Shown piece after piece: positions 7,344-13,946 of a stretch of DNA of 19,491 nucleotides; position 1 is the first letter of the stretch, and the number at the start of each line of letters is the position of its first letter. Origin of the DNA: Ruminococcoides sp052118065. GTDB taxonomy: Bacteria > Bacillota > Clostridia > Oscillospirales > Acutalibacteraceae. The position numbers and the translations under genes were made by a program. Below the pieces are notes generated by a model, which had not been told where the DNA came from, did not search any database, and worked only from the letters and a program-made list of their open reading frames with translations. The stretch is from positions 1-19,491 of the forward strand of contig JBQKHY010000033.1 of assembly GCA_052118065.1 (NCBI GenBank). The letters run 5' to 3'.

Positions 7344-7712
7344 TTGGGAATTAATGAAGTAGCAAAGAAATTTCTGTTACTGTCCGGTATTGATGAAAGT
7401 GAACTTAGCAAGTACCTACCACTTATCAGAGAGTCTATTGCCTATGTAAAGTCAATTCTAAAGGAAGAAGTTGATGTTAAAGAGAATAGTGCATTACTAA
7501 CTTCTGCTTGTGGTACATATGCTTATTACAAATGGAGTTTGTTCTATAGCCAAAGTGATGTTAGCTACTTTAAAGCAGGTGACCTAACTGTTTCCAAAAG
7601 CAGTGAAAGCAAAGTTACCCAAAGGGCATATTCACTATGGAAAGAAAGTCTAAAGGAAATTGCTAGGTTCACAAAGTCATCTGACTTTTACTTTAAGGGT
7701 GTTAGTGTATGA
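7344..7712 (+). CDS. Head-tail connector (gp6-like adaptor)
   Basis: 122 residues and mostly helical, the size and position of gp6/gp15-like adaptors that form the ring below the portal. A helical region with Y-L-P-L-I-R-E-S-I-A-Y-V-K-S-I-L is followed by an alanine- and tyrosine-rich helix (A-C-G-T-Y-A-Y-Y-K-W) and a short strand F-K-A-G-D-L-T-V typical of the family. The start is a TTG at 7344 preceded by GAGGTGAT with good spacing; no ATG fits. It overlaps the next gene by 4 bases. Confidence 0.7.
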   Translation: MGINEVAKKFLLLSGIDESELSKYLPLIRESIAYVKSILKEEVDVKENSALLTSACGTYAYYKWSLFYSQSDVSYFKAGDLTVSKSSESKVTQRAYSLWKESLKEIARFTKSSDFYFKGVSV

Positions 7713-8062
7713 ATATAGGTTCTTCAATTACAAAGTCCTTTAGAGAATACGGCAACAAAATAACTGCCTTGTCAAAGGACAATGTAAGTACAATTTACGG
7801 TTTTATTCAGCCACTAAATTACAAAGCCCATAGTAATATTTATGAAAGCACAAATATCTCTGCCAGGGATAATATGTATTATCTTTTAGTAGCAGAAAAG
7901 GACAGTGCAGTGGATAGTAACGACAAACTGATTCTTGATAATTCAACATATGAGGTTATTAAATGTCAGAGTTATATGTATCGGAATAAATGTATGTATA
8001 AGTGGGCAATACTAAAGTTATGTTACCCTATTTTGGAGGATGATTTTAGTGGTAATTCATAA
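7709..8062 (+). CDS. Probable head-closure/stopper protein (XkdH/YqbH position)
   Basis: 117 residues, beta-rich, with R-D-N-M-Y-Y-L-L-V-A-E, then a strand pair L-I-L-D-N-S-T-Y-E-V-I-K and a W-A-I-L-K-L-C ending. This layout and the gene order (adaptor, then this, then a neck protein) match the small stopper proteins of SPP1/PBSX-type phages, which seal the channel after packaging. It starts in the stop of the preceding gene (ATGA). No strong motif, so the call depends mostly on order and fold pattern. Confidence 0.55.
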   Translation: MNIGSSITKSFREYGNKITALSKDNVSTIYGFIQPLNYKAHSNIYESTNISARDNMYYLLVAEKDSAVDSNDKLILDNSTYEVIKCQSYMYRNKCMYKWAILKLCYPILEDDFSGNS

Positions 8063-8477
8063 TGATAAGGTTGAAGATATTATTAAGAAAATCAAGGAAA
8101 GTAAAGACCTTGATGATGTAAGATTTGTAAAAGCCTATAACGGTAAGTTAAAGGAAACACCACTGGGTGGAATACTTGTTACTGTAAATAATGGTGTTAA
8201 TATTGTAAATTCATTTGCCGGTGGATTTATCGGTAATGGAAAAGTCGGTGAAAATATAAAGTCAGAGTTAAAGCTAAATATTTACTGTCCCTACCAAAAC
8301 GGTGGGGATGGTATCACCCATACAATAAATTCTATTGTAGAGCTTTTACCTAAAGCAGACAGTGACAATATTATAAGCAGTATAAATGTTTCTGAAATAA
8401 AGTATAGCCAAGAGTATGAGGCAGTGTATAGGACACTTTCTCTATCCTTAGATTATTTAGATTACAGAGGTGAGTAA
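8049..8477 (+). CDS. Probable tail-completion/neck protein (XkdJ-like position)
   Basis: 142 residues from a GTG at 8049, or 145 from an ATG at 8040. The ATG directly abuts GGAGG (8035-8039), which is too close, while the GTG is 9 bases away, so the GTG is slightly preferred. The alpha/beta pattern has an N-terminal helix D-I-I-K-K-I-K-E-S, a central glycine-rich stretch, a strand L-K-L-N-I-Y-C-P-Y, and a helix followed by Y-S-Q-E-Y-E-A-V-Y-R-T-L-S-L-S-L-D. It occupies the place of the protein that caps the tail tube at its capsid end. If the tail is almost absent, it may join the capsid directly to the baseplate. Confidence 0.5.
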   Translation: MVIHNDKVEDIIKKIKESKDLDDVRFVKAYNGKLKETPLGGILVTVNNGVNIVNSFAGGFIGNGKVGENIKSELKLNIYCPYQNGGDGITHTINSIVELLPKADSDNIISSINVSEIKYSQEYEAVYRTLSLSLDYLDYRGE

Positions 8478-8837
8478 ATGATAGGTACAATGGACTTAAT
8501 GAAAAATTTAGTTATCACTATTGATGACATGGTAGTAGGTGGAGTAGTGGGACTTTCATCAGAAGTAAATTCTTCCACCACAAAAATTAATGAATATATG
8601 TGTGGCAATAGTTACGGTGTAACAAGTGAAAGTGTTGATTATACCCTTACACTGACTTTAGCAAGTAACCACAACACTTTTCCTCATAATGAATTTACCC
8701 TAAAACTAAAGCAAAGTAACTACATAGTAATGTATTACAACTGCAAAATTATAGGTGAAAGGGAATATACAGAAAACGGTTATGTATATAGGGAATTGCT
8801 GATAACTTCTTGTGAAAGAAGGTCATTTAATGAATAA
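8478..8837 (+). CDS. Small beta-rich protein, candidate minimal tail-tube protein
   Basis: 119 residues, predicted mainly beta strand. A repeated strand-turn pattern (L-V-I-T-I-D-D-M-V-V-G-G, D-Y-T-L-T-L-T-L, F-T-L-K-L-K, I-V-M-Y-Y-N-C-K-I-I-G-E-R-E-Y) and a final strand L-L-I-T-S-C-E-R-R recall the beta-sandwich of tail-tube proteins such as XkdM, but it is shorter than their usual 140-170. It is the only candidate for a tube, and no sheath gene precedes it. The ATG follows GAGGTGAG. It could alternatively be a tube-initiator or baseplate ring protein. Confidence 0.45.
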   Translation: MIGTMDLMKNLVITIDDMVVGGVVGLSSEVNSSTTKINEYMCGNSYGVTSESVDYTLTLTLASNHNTFPHNEFTLKLKQSNYIVMYYNCKIIGEREYTENGYVYRELLITSCERRSFNE

Positions 8838-8964
8838 GGAATTCTTGGAATTTGCTGATAAGCTGGTTGATAAATCTTCTTGTGAAAATATTTCCAAAAT
8901 CATCAGTAGGGATATTCGCAGATACAGCAGAAAAATTATTGACATAAAGGATTTGAAAAAATGA
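8830..8964 (+). CDS. 44-residue charged helical protein in the tape-measure position
   Basis: An ATG at 8830, preceded by AGAAGG with good spacing, opens a 44-codon frame that overlaps the previous gene by 8 bases and the next by 4. The product is rich in Lys, Asp and Ile, probably helical, and contains one Cys. In PBSX-like phages the slot between tube and LysM/hub genes holds the assembly chaperone and the very long tape-measure protein. Here only this short frame is present. It may be a vestigial or miniature tape measure, a chaperone, or unrelated. I recognise no family. Confidence 0.6.
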   Translation: MNKEFLEFADKLVDKSSCENISKIISRDIRRYSRKIIDIKDLKK

Positions 8965-9479
8965 AGATAGCAAAAATGAGTTTCAAAAATCATTTCTGGA
9001 CCTATAACCCATCAACAGTAAAACTACTTTCAGATAGAGAAATTGTGGAACAAAAAATTCCTCTGGGTAATAACCTTATTCAAAACTTTGGCAGAAACAG
9101 TAGAGTAATTACAGGTGAAGGTTATCTCTTTGGTGAGGATTGTTTCAGTCAGTATGATTCTTTGTGGAAAGTACATAAAGAAGAAACCTCAGGACTGCTG
9201 ACAATACCTAAATTTTCTGTAATGAATAGCTACTTTACAAGTCTTGAAATTGTAGGTGAAACTAAAGAAAATCTAATTTCCTATAAATTCACTTTTGTTG
9301 AGGATATGTCCGGTGTTGATAAAACTTATTTACCATCATTTTGTTATGCAGAAAGTGATGAGTCACTATGGAATATTAGCAATAAATATAATGTTAGTAT
9401 TGAGAGGCTTATGTCTCTGAATAACCGGATGAAAAATCCTTTTGATTTAAAGGTAGGAGATAAGGTGGCACTATGTTAG
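8961..9479 (+). CDS. Baseplate hub-associated protein: circularisation-N-like domain plus LysM
   Basis: 172 residues. Residues 1-115 resemble the DNA_circ_N-type domain of Mu gp43 and similar baseplate proteins, with N-F-G-R-N-S-R-V-I-T-G-E-G-Y-L-F-G, then G-L-L-T-I-P and Y-K-F-T-F-V-E-D. Residues 128-172 form a LysM peptidoglycan-binding domain: D-E-S-L-W-N-I-S-N-K-Y-N-V-S, then L-M-S-L-N-N, ending L-K-V-G-D-K-V. In PBSX the comparable gene is XkdP. The protein probably sits at the baseplate centre, with the LysM contacting the cell wall on injection or passing through the tube. It overlaps the genes on both sides. Confidence 0.7.
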   Translation: MKIAKMSFKNHFWTYNPSTVKLLSDREIVEQKIPLGNNLIQNFGRNSRVITGEGYLFGEDCFSQYDSLWKVHKEETSGLLTIPKFSVMNSYFTSLEIVGETKENLISYKFTFVEDMSGVDKTYLPSFCYAESDESLWNISNKYNVSIERLMSLNNRMKNPFDLKVGDKVALC

Positions 9480-10375
9480 GTGTATATATTTTTGATGATA
9501 AAGGTAACATTGTCTGTTTTGAAAAGCCCTTGTCACTGACTGTTGATATGAGTTTAACTGTTCCATGTGACATTGCTACTGTTGTATTGCCTTATAAAAA
9601 TTATACTGATGGTGCAGAGATTAAAATTTATAATGAAACTGACCTTATCTTTGTTGGGATTATTGATGAAGAAATCAGTATTTTTAATACTACAGGCAAC
9701 TACAAAAAGTATGTAGCAAGAAGTAAGATGGCTTTACTACTGGATAATCAAGCCTATCCTACAGAACTGAATAACATAACAAGAACATATTTAGGTAATA
9801 AATATCTTAAAGATTTTTCTATTGATTTTGATAAAGGTGAAGAAGTATATACCGGAAAGATTACTGTTGATAACGGTATGACTGTTTATGATATTTTTGC
9901 TGAATATTGTGACAAGGTATTTTCTTCTTCACCTAGAATGACACCTAAGGGTAAACTGATTTTTAACAGTAATATTGACAGTGAAATAACTTTAAGTAAT
10001 CTCAGCTACACCTCACTAACCGAAAATAAAAAGAGGTGTGAGAAAATCTCTAAAGTATCCCTAATGACAAATTCAAGATTTTACGATTATATAATTGAGA
10101 ATAAGGAAACTAAGGGTACTTCAATTTGTAGAGAAAGATTTTTGGATGCATCAATAGGTAAAAGCGTCTATCCGGAAAACGGTGAAAATTTAATAGAAAA
10201 TTCCAACTTAAACAGTTATGAAGTACAGGTAACTTGTCCATATAACTTAACCTACTGTTTAGGCTATAAATGTAAGGTTGAAAGCATAGCAGAAAAACTG
10301 CAAGTTGCTGAAATAGAGTATTCCTATAATTCAAAAGGTGAAGAAACAAAGTTGATTTTAAGAAGGTGTAAATAA
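9473..10375 (+). CDS. Baseplate hub protein (XkdQ/gp27-gpD-like)
   Basis: 300 residues, matching XkdQ and other gp27-type hub proteins. The N-terminus has a beta domain ending V-G-I-I-D-E-E. The middle contains Y-V-A-R-S-K-M-A-L-L-L-D-N-Q-A, the conserved sequence of this family, followed by the T-V-D-N-G-M-T-V-Y-D-I-F-A-E-Y-C region. A late L-Q-V-A-E-I-E-Y-S-Y strand and E-T-K-L-I-L-R-R-C end are typical. The hub trimer joins the tube to the spike. Its start overlaps the end of the LysM gene by 7 bases and is preceded by AAGGTGG. Confidence 0.8.
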   Translation: MLGVYIFDDKGNIVCFEKPLSLTVDMSLTVPCDIATVVLPYKNYTDGAEIKIYNETDLIFVGIIDEEISIFNTTGNYKKYVARSKMALLLDNQAYPTELNNITRTYLGNKYLKDFSIDFDKGEEVYTGKITVDNGMTVYDIFAEYCDKVFSSSPRMTPKGKLIFNSNIDSEITLSNLSYTSLTENKKRCEKISKVSLMTNSRFYDYIIENKETKGTSICRERFLDASIGKSVYPENGENLIENSNLNSYEVQVTCPYNLTYCLGYKCKVESIAEKLQVAEIEYSYNSKGEETKLILRRCK

Positions 10376-10708
10376 ATGTGGTTAACAGGTTATATTGCAA
10401 AGGAAAATTCCCCTAAATCAAAGTGTGGTGAAGTGGTAAGAAGTGAAGATAATACAGTAAATGTGTTTTCTTCTGTAGAGCAAAGTAATGTAAAAGTTGC
10501 TTTGCCCTACGGACTTTATTCTGTTCCTCAAGTTGGAGATAACTCTGTGATTATCCCTACAGAAAACGGCAATGTTGTGGTGGGAGTTTGTAACAACAAT
10601 TCCCATAATTTAGAAGTAGGCGAGGTGCTACTGTGTAGTGCAGGTGGTGCAAAAATTCTTCTCAATAATAAGGGTCAAGTGCTGATAAACGGTAAGGTGA
10701 TTTCTTGA
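10376..10708 (+). CDS. Short baseplate spike/assembly V protein (gpV/gp45-like)
   Basis: 110 residues. An OB-fold-like N-terminal portion includes V-A-L-P-Y-G-L-Y-S-V-P-Q-V-G-D-N-S-V-I-I-P, a strong match to the 'P-x-G-x-x-S-x-P-x-x-G-D' pattern of gpV/Mu gp45 spike proteins. It is followed by the G-E-V-L-L-C-S-A-G-G-A-K-I-L-L-N-N-K-G-Q-V motif seen where the C-terminal beta-helix begins. P2 gpV and Mu gp45 are near 200 residues, so the needle part is very short or missing. It would form the membrane-facing tip of the hub. Confidence 0.75.
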   Translation: MWLTGYIAKENSPKSKCGEVVRSEDNTVNVFSSVEQSNVKVALPYGLYSVPQVGDNSVIIPTENGNVVVGVCNNNSHNLEVGEVLLCSAGGAKILLNNKGQVLINGKVIS

Positions 10709-11055
10709 TGTATGATTTAAAGGTTAAAGATGGTGGTACAGTTTTCTTAGGTAATACAGAAGAAAAGGTTTATGACTCTGATAGTATTTTTCAGAGAATA
10801 GAAATTTGCCTTTCACTTAATAAAGGGGATTTTATTTATAATAAAAATTTAGGTTCAACTATTCCTAAACTTGATTACTCTACTGAAGAAGATTTAGCAC
10901 AACTTGAAATGTACATAAATCAATGTGTTTTTAATATTGTAAATACTAGAGTAATTGTACTTTCAGCAGATAAAGACAAGCAGACTATAAAAATAAGCCT
11001 AAAACTAGGCAATAAGGAATATATAAAAGAGGTGAATGTGTATGGTAGATTATGA
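10708..11055 (+). CDS. gp25-like baseplate wedge protein (XkdS/GpW type)
   Basis: 115 residues from the ATG at 10708, which overlaps the previous stop (TGATG) and follows AAGGTGA. It has the gp25-like pattern: a helical R-I-E-I-C-L-S-L-N-K-G-D-F-I-Y-N segment, the conserved 'nLGs' turn (N-L-G-S-T-I-P), a helix with L-A-Q-L-E-M-Y-I-N-Q-C, and closing beta strands. In contractile tails gp25 starts sheath assembly around the tube. Its presence without a sheath gene is notable. Confidence 0.75.
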   Translation: MYDLKVKDGGTVFLGNTEEKVYDSDSIFQRIEICLSLNKGDFIYNKNLGSTIPKLDYSTEEDLAQLEMYINQCVFNIVNTRVIVLSADKDKQTIKISLKLGNKEYIKEVNVYGRL

Positions 11056-12103
11056 TGAAATATTAAGTACAATGGAAAATGCTTATAAAGAGAAAACCGG
11101 CTTTGTACCGGATGAGTATTCTGACCAAGGTATTAAGTTTAGAATTTTAGCCGGTGAACTTTTTAACTTTTCAAGTCAATTAGACTTTTTAGAAAAGCAA
11201 ATGTTTCCTACAACTGCAAGTGGAAAGTACCTTGATTATCATTGTGCAGAGAGAGGTGTCACCAGAAAACAAGGTGCAAAGGCAGTTGGCACTGTAACAT
11301 TTTCTTTAGACTATGCACTTAGTGAAAATGTACCTATTCCAAAAGGTACAGTAGTTTCTACAAGTGGGGAAAATCCTGTAAGATTTGTTACAAAAGCTTA
11401 TGGTTATATTCCATCAGGTAAAACATATGTTGAACTTACTGTTGAAGCTGAAGATGTAGGGAAAATATATAATGTAGCACCTAGAAGTGTAATCACCCTA
11501 GTGTCACAAGTGCCTAATGTTTATTCTGTAGTAAATGTTTCTGCAATTAGTGGTGGCGAAGATAAAGAAACTGATGATGTACTTAGAAGTAGATTGATGT
11601 ACATATATAAGCACCACAACAACGGCACAAATATTGCTTTTTATAAGTCACTTGCCGAAAGTATGGATGGTGTATATTCTGCCGGTGTTGTACCTAAAAA
11701 CAGAGGAACAGGTACTGTGGATATTTTTATTTCTAAAAAAGGTGAAATGGCAGATTCTACTTTGGTTTCTAATGTACAGAAGGTTATAGCAAAGGAAAGA
11801 GAAGTAAATGTTAGCACAACAGTATATAGTGCAACTGCATCATATGTAAATATTGGTGTAAAGCTTGAACTTGAAAGTGGTTATAGCTTTAGTGATATTA
11901 AAAGTAAGTGTGAAACTTTACTGAGGGATTATGTTGCCGGTTTAGGTGTTGGTGGTTCATTCTTCCTTTCAAGAGTTGCAGAGAAGGTACAAAGTATTGA
12001 TGGGATAAAGCGTTTTCAGTTTGATGATGCTTTATCTACTGATATGGTTGTAGATAATAAGCACTTTTTAAAATTAAATACTGTACAGGTTACGGAGTTG
12101 TAG
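11042..12103 (+). CDS. Baseplate J-like wedge protein (XkdT)
   Basis: 353 residues, the normal size for XkdT/gpJ. Clear family landmarks are an early segment with L-D-Y-H-C-A-E-R-G-V-T-R, a beta domain containing V-P-I-P-K-G-T-V-V-S-T, then I-S-G-G-E-D-K-E-T-D-D-V-L-R-S-R-L and G-V-V-P-K-N-R-G-T-G-T-V-D-I-F-I. In contractile particles this protein builds the baseplate wedge ring. ATGs at 11036 and 11042 are both possible; GAGG lies 9 bases before the second and only 3 before the first. It overlaps the gp25-like gene. Confidence 0.9.
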   Translation: MVDYDEILSTMENAYKEKTGFVPDEYSDQGIKFRILAGELFNFSSQLDFLEKQMFPTTASGKYLDYHCAERGVTRKQGAKAVGTVTFSLDYALSENVPIPKGTVVSTSGENPVRFVTKAYGYIPSGKTYVELTVEAEDVGKIYNVAPRSVITLVSQVPNVYSVVNVSAISGGEDKETDDVLRSRLMYIYKHHNNGTNIAFYKSLAESMDGVYSAGVVPKNRGTGTVDIFISKKGEMADSTLVSNVQKVIAKEREVNVSTTVYSATASYVNIGVKLELESGYSFSDIKSKCETLLRDYVAGLGVGGSFFLSRVAEKVQSIDGIKRFQFDDALSTDMVVDNKHFLKLNTVQVTEL

Positions 12104-12104
12104 A

Positions 12105-12578
12105 ATGAATATATACAATAGAATTATCAGTATTATTTGTAACTTTAAAGCCTATAACAAAGATAATACTAATTTACAAGGTGAGATGTATGCTTATTCA
12201 AAGGGTCTTGAAATTATAAGTAACAGACTTGAAAATATCGAGAAAGAATGTTTTGTTTCTACAGCAGAGGACTATGGACTTACTGTTAAGGAAAGGTACT
12301 TTGACTCAATAACAAGAGCAGATGATGTAGACTCTAGGAGAGAAATGCTGCTTTCTTTGCTTTCTGTTGATGAAACTGATTTTAATTTAGAGGGTATGAA
12401 AAAGTTTATGAAACAGTTTCCTGTATCATCAAACATAACTGAATTCGCAACAAGTAACAGAATTCTCATTACCTTTGAAAATAATGATTGGATAGTCAGT
12501 AATTATGATTTTGTGAAAAGTTGTGTGGAAGATTTCTTCCCATCACATTTAAATTTTCAGTTACAAATTAATAAATAA
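12105..12578 (+). CDS. DUF2313/XkdU-like baseplate wedge protein
   Basis: 157 residues. It resembles the XkdU/P2 gpI group, with D-Y-G-L-T-V-K-E-R-Y-F followed by D-S-R-R-E-M-L-L-S-L-L and N-L-E-G-M-K-K-F-M, the arrangement typical of DUF2313. Its position directly after gene J is diagnostic. It is the last gene of the operon. In related phages fibre and lysis genes follow here, but this one is followed only by a terminator, so the particle has no encoded receptor-binding fibre in this locus. Confidence 0.8.
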   Translation: MNIYNRIISIICNFKAYNKDNTNLQGEMYAYSKGLEIISNRLENIEKECFVSTAEDYGLTVKERYFDSITRADDVDSRREMLLSLLSVDETDFNLEGMKKFMKQFPVSSNITEFATSNRILITFENNDWIVSNYDFVKSCVEDFFPSHLNFQLQINK

Positions 12579-12581
12579 AAT

Positions 12582-12616
12582 AAGGGACAGTCTGCTCAGT
12601 GCAAACTGTCCCTTTT
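12582..12616. terminator. Strong bidirectional terminator closing the phage-like operon
   Basis: AAGGGACAGT (12582-12591) pairs with ACTGTCCCTT (12605-12614) around a 13-base loop, then T-rich. With an A-rich sequence on the left it should also work on the minus strand, separating this operon from the convergent membrane-protein gene. Confidence 0.9.
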
Positions 12617-12627
12617 GTTATGTGCAT

Positions 12628-13851
12628 TTATATGTCTAAACCGAATAAATTGTGAAGTATTGACTCAATAGCAAAGTCATTGCCGTAATTCATTACATAA
12701 TAATCTTTAAGATAAACAAATGCAATTGTTAAAGCAGAAAGTACAATTATCAAAATCAAGATTTTTCTAAAAGTATGTTTCTTTTTCTTTCTAACTACTT
12801 GGTTGTAACCGTCATTATAGTCTTGTCTGTCAATATCATCATTTCTGTTTTCATTGGAATGTGAGTAATATTGTTCCTCACTTCTAACATTATTAGGTCT
12901 AGGTGTATTTTTGTATTTTTCTTTAGCTATCATTTGGTCAAATTTATGCTCGGCATTGGTAGCTAAAGTGAATTTGTTAACTGCCTTAGTAATATCGTAC
13001 TGGTCAATATCTTCCAAACTTAAAATTTCTGTTTCACCATATCTGGCAGAATAAAATACAAGGTTGTCAATAGGAAAAGCATTTTCTCTGTTGCCAAAAT
13101 CTCTATTGATTTCTGTCAGTAAAAAGTGAACCATACTTTTTGTAACCCTATCCCTAGGATAGCTTGTACCAATATCGGTTCTAAGGTCAATGATAGTCTT
13201 GTCAATAATCATATCGCATTCAGTTTCACCGATTAAACATTCACCAAAACCAAAGTTAGGGTTAAAGATAATTTTGCTTTCAGGTCGCAAAACTCTCGGA
13301 ATGAAGCTTTTGCCAAATTGAAGTGCCATTTCTTTAATTTCGATAACTTCATCAGGTGTTGCCGGTGTAAAGAACTGACTAAGGTCTGAAGGAATAGCTG
13401 ACTTTCTGTAGCAAATATCTAACTTAGCTAAGAAGAAACAATGCTGAATAATATTGTTTGTTGAGTCATTTTCACCATCAATATAGTTTTGAAGTTGCAT
13501 TGTAGCATATTCATATCTTTCATAAACTTCTTGAAAGTAGCTTTTCTCAATCTTAGGTTGTAGATTTCTGATACTTCTTTCTGCAATGCTATTTTCAAAT
13601 GGGTCACAGTTAGTATCGTTACAGTAAGCTGCAACAATAACTTTAGCTATGTAGTGAAAAGTAAGTTCTATTAAAATATGTGACATATCACCTTTAACAC
13701 GCATAGGCACATATAGCTTGTACTGATTAGAGAAAGGTTCATTCTCTGATAAAGTAGAGAACAAATCTTCATTAGGTACAATGCTTGATACAGCAGACAT
13801 TATCATTTCATCATTTGCTGTATTGCCATATAAGTATGAATCAATTGCCAC
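12628..13851 (-). CDS. Membrane-anchored protein with a PD-(D/E)XK-nuclease-like core
   Basis: 407 residues. A helical N-terminal half leads into a compact alpha/beta region near 195-275: F-N-P-N-F-G-F-G, then E-C-D-M-I-I-D-K-T-I-I-D-L-R and L-V-F-Y-S-A-R-Y-G-E. This resembles the nuclease core of PD-(D/E)XK proteins, with D213 and D222-x-R224, but the usual Lys is Arg here, so activity is doubtful. A low-complexity Asn/Asp/Arg linker follows, then R-K-K-K-K, a single membrane helix (about 364-382) and a 25-residue tail. The arrangement suggests a cytoplasmic domain anchored by the C-terminal helix. The start is a GTG after GGTGAT. It is convergent with the phage-like operon but has its own promoter. 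Not recognised as a named family. Confidence 0.6.
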   Translation of the reverse strand: MAIDSYLYGNTANDEMIMSAVSSIVPNEDLFSTLSENEPFSNQYKLYVPMRVKGDMSHILIELTFHYIAKVIVAAYCNDTNCDPFENSIAERSIRNLQPKIEKSYFQEVYERYEYATMQLQNYIDGENDSTNNIIQHCFFLAKLDICYRKSAIPSDLSQFFTPATPDEVIEIKEMALQFGKSFIPRVLRPESKIIFNPNFGFGECLIGETECDMIIDKTIIDLRTDIGTSYPRDRVTKSMVHFLLTEINRDFGNRENAFPIDNLVFYSARYGETEILSLEDIDQYDITKAVNKFTLATNAEHKFDQMIAKEKYKNTPRPNNVRSEEQYYSHSNENRNDDIDRQDYNDGYNQVVRKKKKHTFRKILILIIVLSALTIAFVYLKDYYVMNYGNDFAIESILHNLFGLDI

Positions 13852-13893
13852 AAAATCACCGTCCGTTTATTTCTAAAAATCAGTCTAAACTTT

Positions 13894-13922
13894 ATTATAA
13901 TTCATCATAAGAAAAATTGCAA
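13894..13922 (-). promoter_or_regulatory. Promoter of the nuclease-like membrane protein
   Basis: On the minus strand, TTGCAA (13922-13917), a 17-bp spacer and TATAAT (13899-13894), about 45 bases upstream of the GTG start. It lies between this gene and the PHP gene, so the two are probably transcribed separately. Confidence 0.6.
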
Positions 13923-13946
13923 ATATATCCATTATAAATGTATATA

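Larger units (their letters stand above)
2103..12578 (+). mobile_element. Phage-derived head/packaging/baseplate operon without sheath, tape measure or lysis genes
   Basis: Sixteen same-strand genes in PBSX/myophage order run from terminase to the DUF2313 wedge protein, mostly with overlaps or gaps under 30 bases, closed by a strong terminator. All are open and preceded by ribosome sites. Sheath, recognisable tape measure, tail-assembly chaperone, fibre, holin/endolysin, integrase, replication and repressor genes are all missing. The flanks look chromosomal (a germination gene and, after two other genes, pflBA). Best described as a domesticated or highly reduced phage particle locus. Whether it is mobile is unknown. 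Confidence 0.8.

Noticed and set aside
8950..8964. Programmed -1 frameshift (GAAAAAATGA) fusing the 44-residue frame to the LysM protein
   Set aside because: The next gene is in the -1 frame and an A run is present, but the heptamer does not fit X-XXY-YYZ well, and the LysM gene has its own ATG there. Simple coupled start is more likely.
10110..10400. 96-codon minus-strand frame within the hub gene
   Set aside because: Shadow frame of a recognised gene with no promoter or ribosome site.
2103..12578. Ordinary decaying prophage
   Set aside because: No frameshift or premature stop is seen in any gene, ribosome sites and overlaps are preserved, and the terminase catalytic residues are intact. 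Not formally excluded without comparative data.
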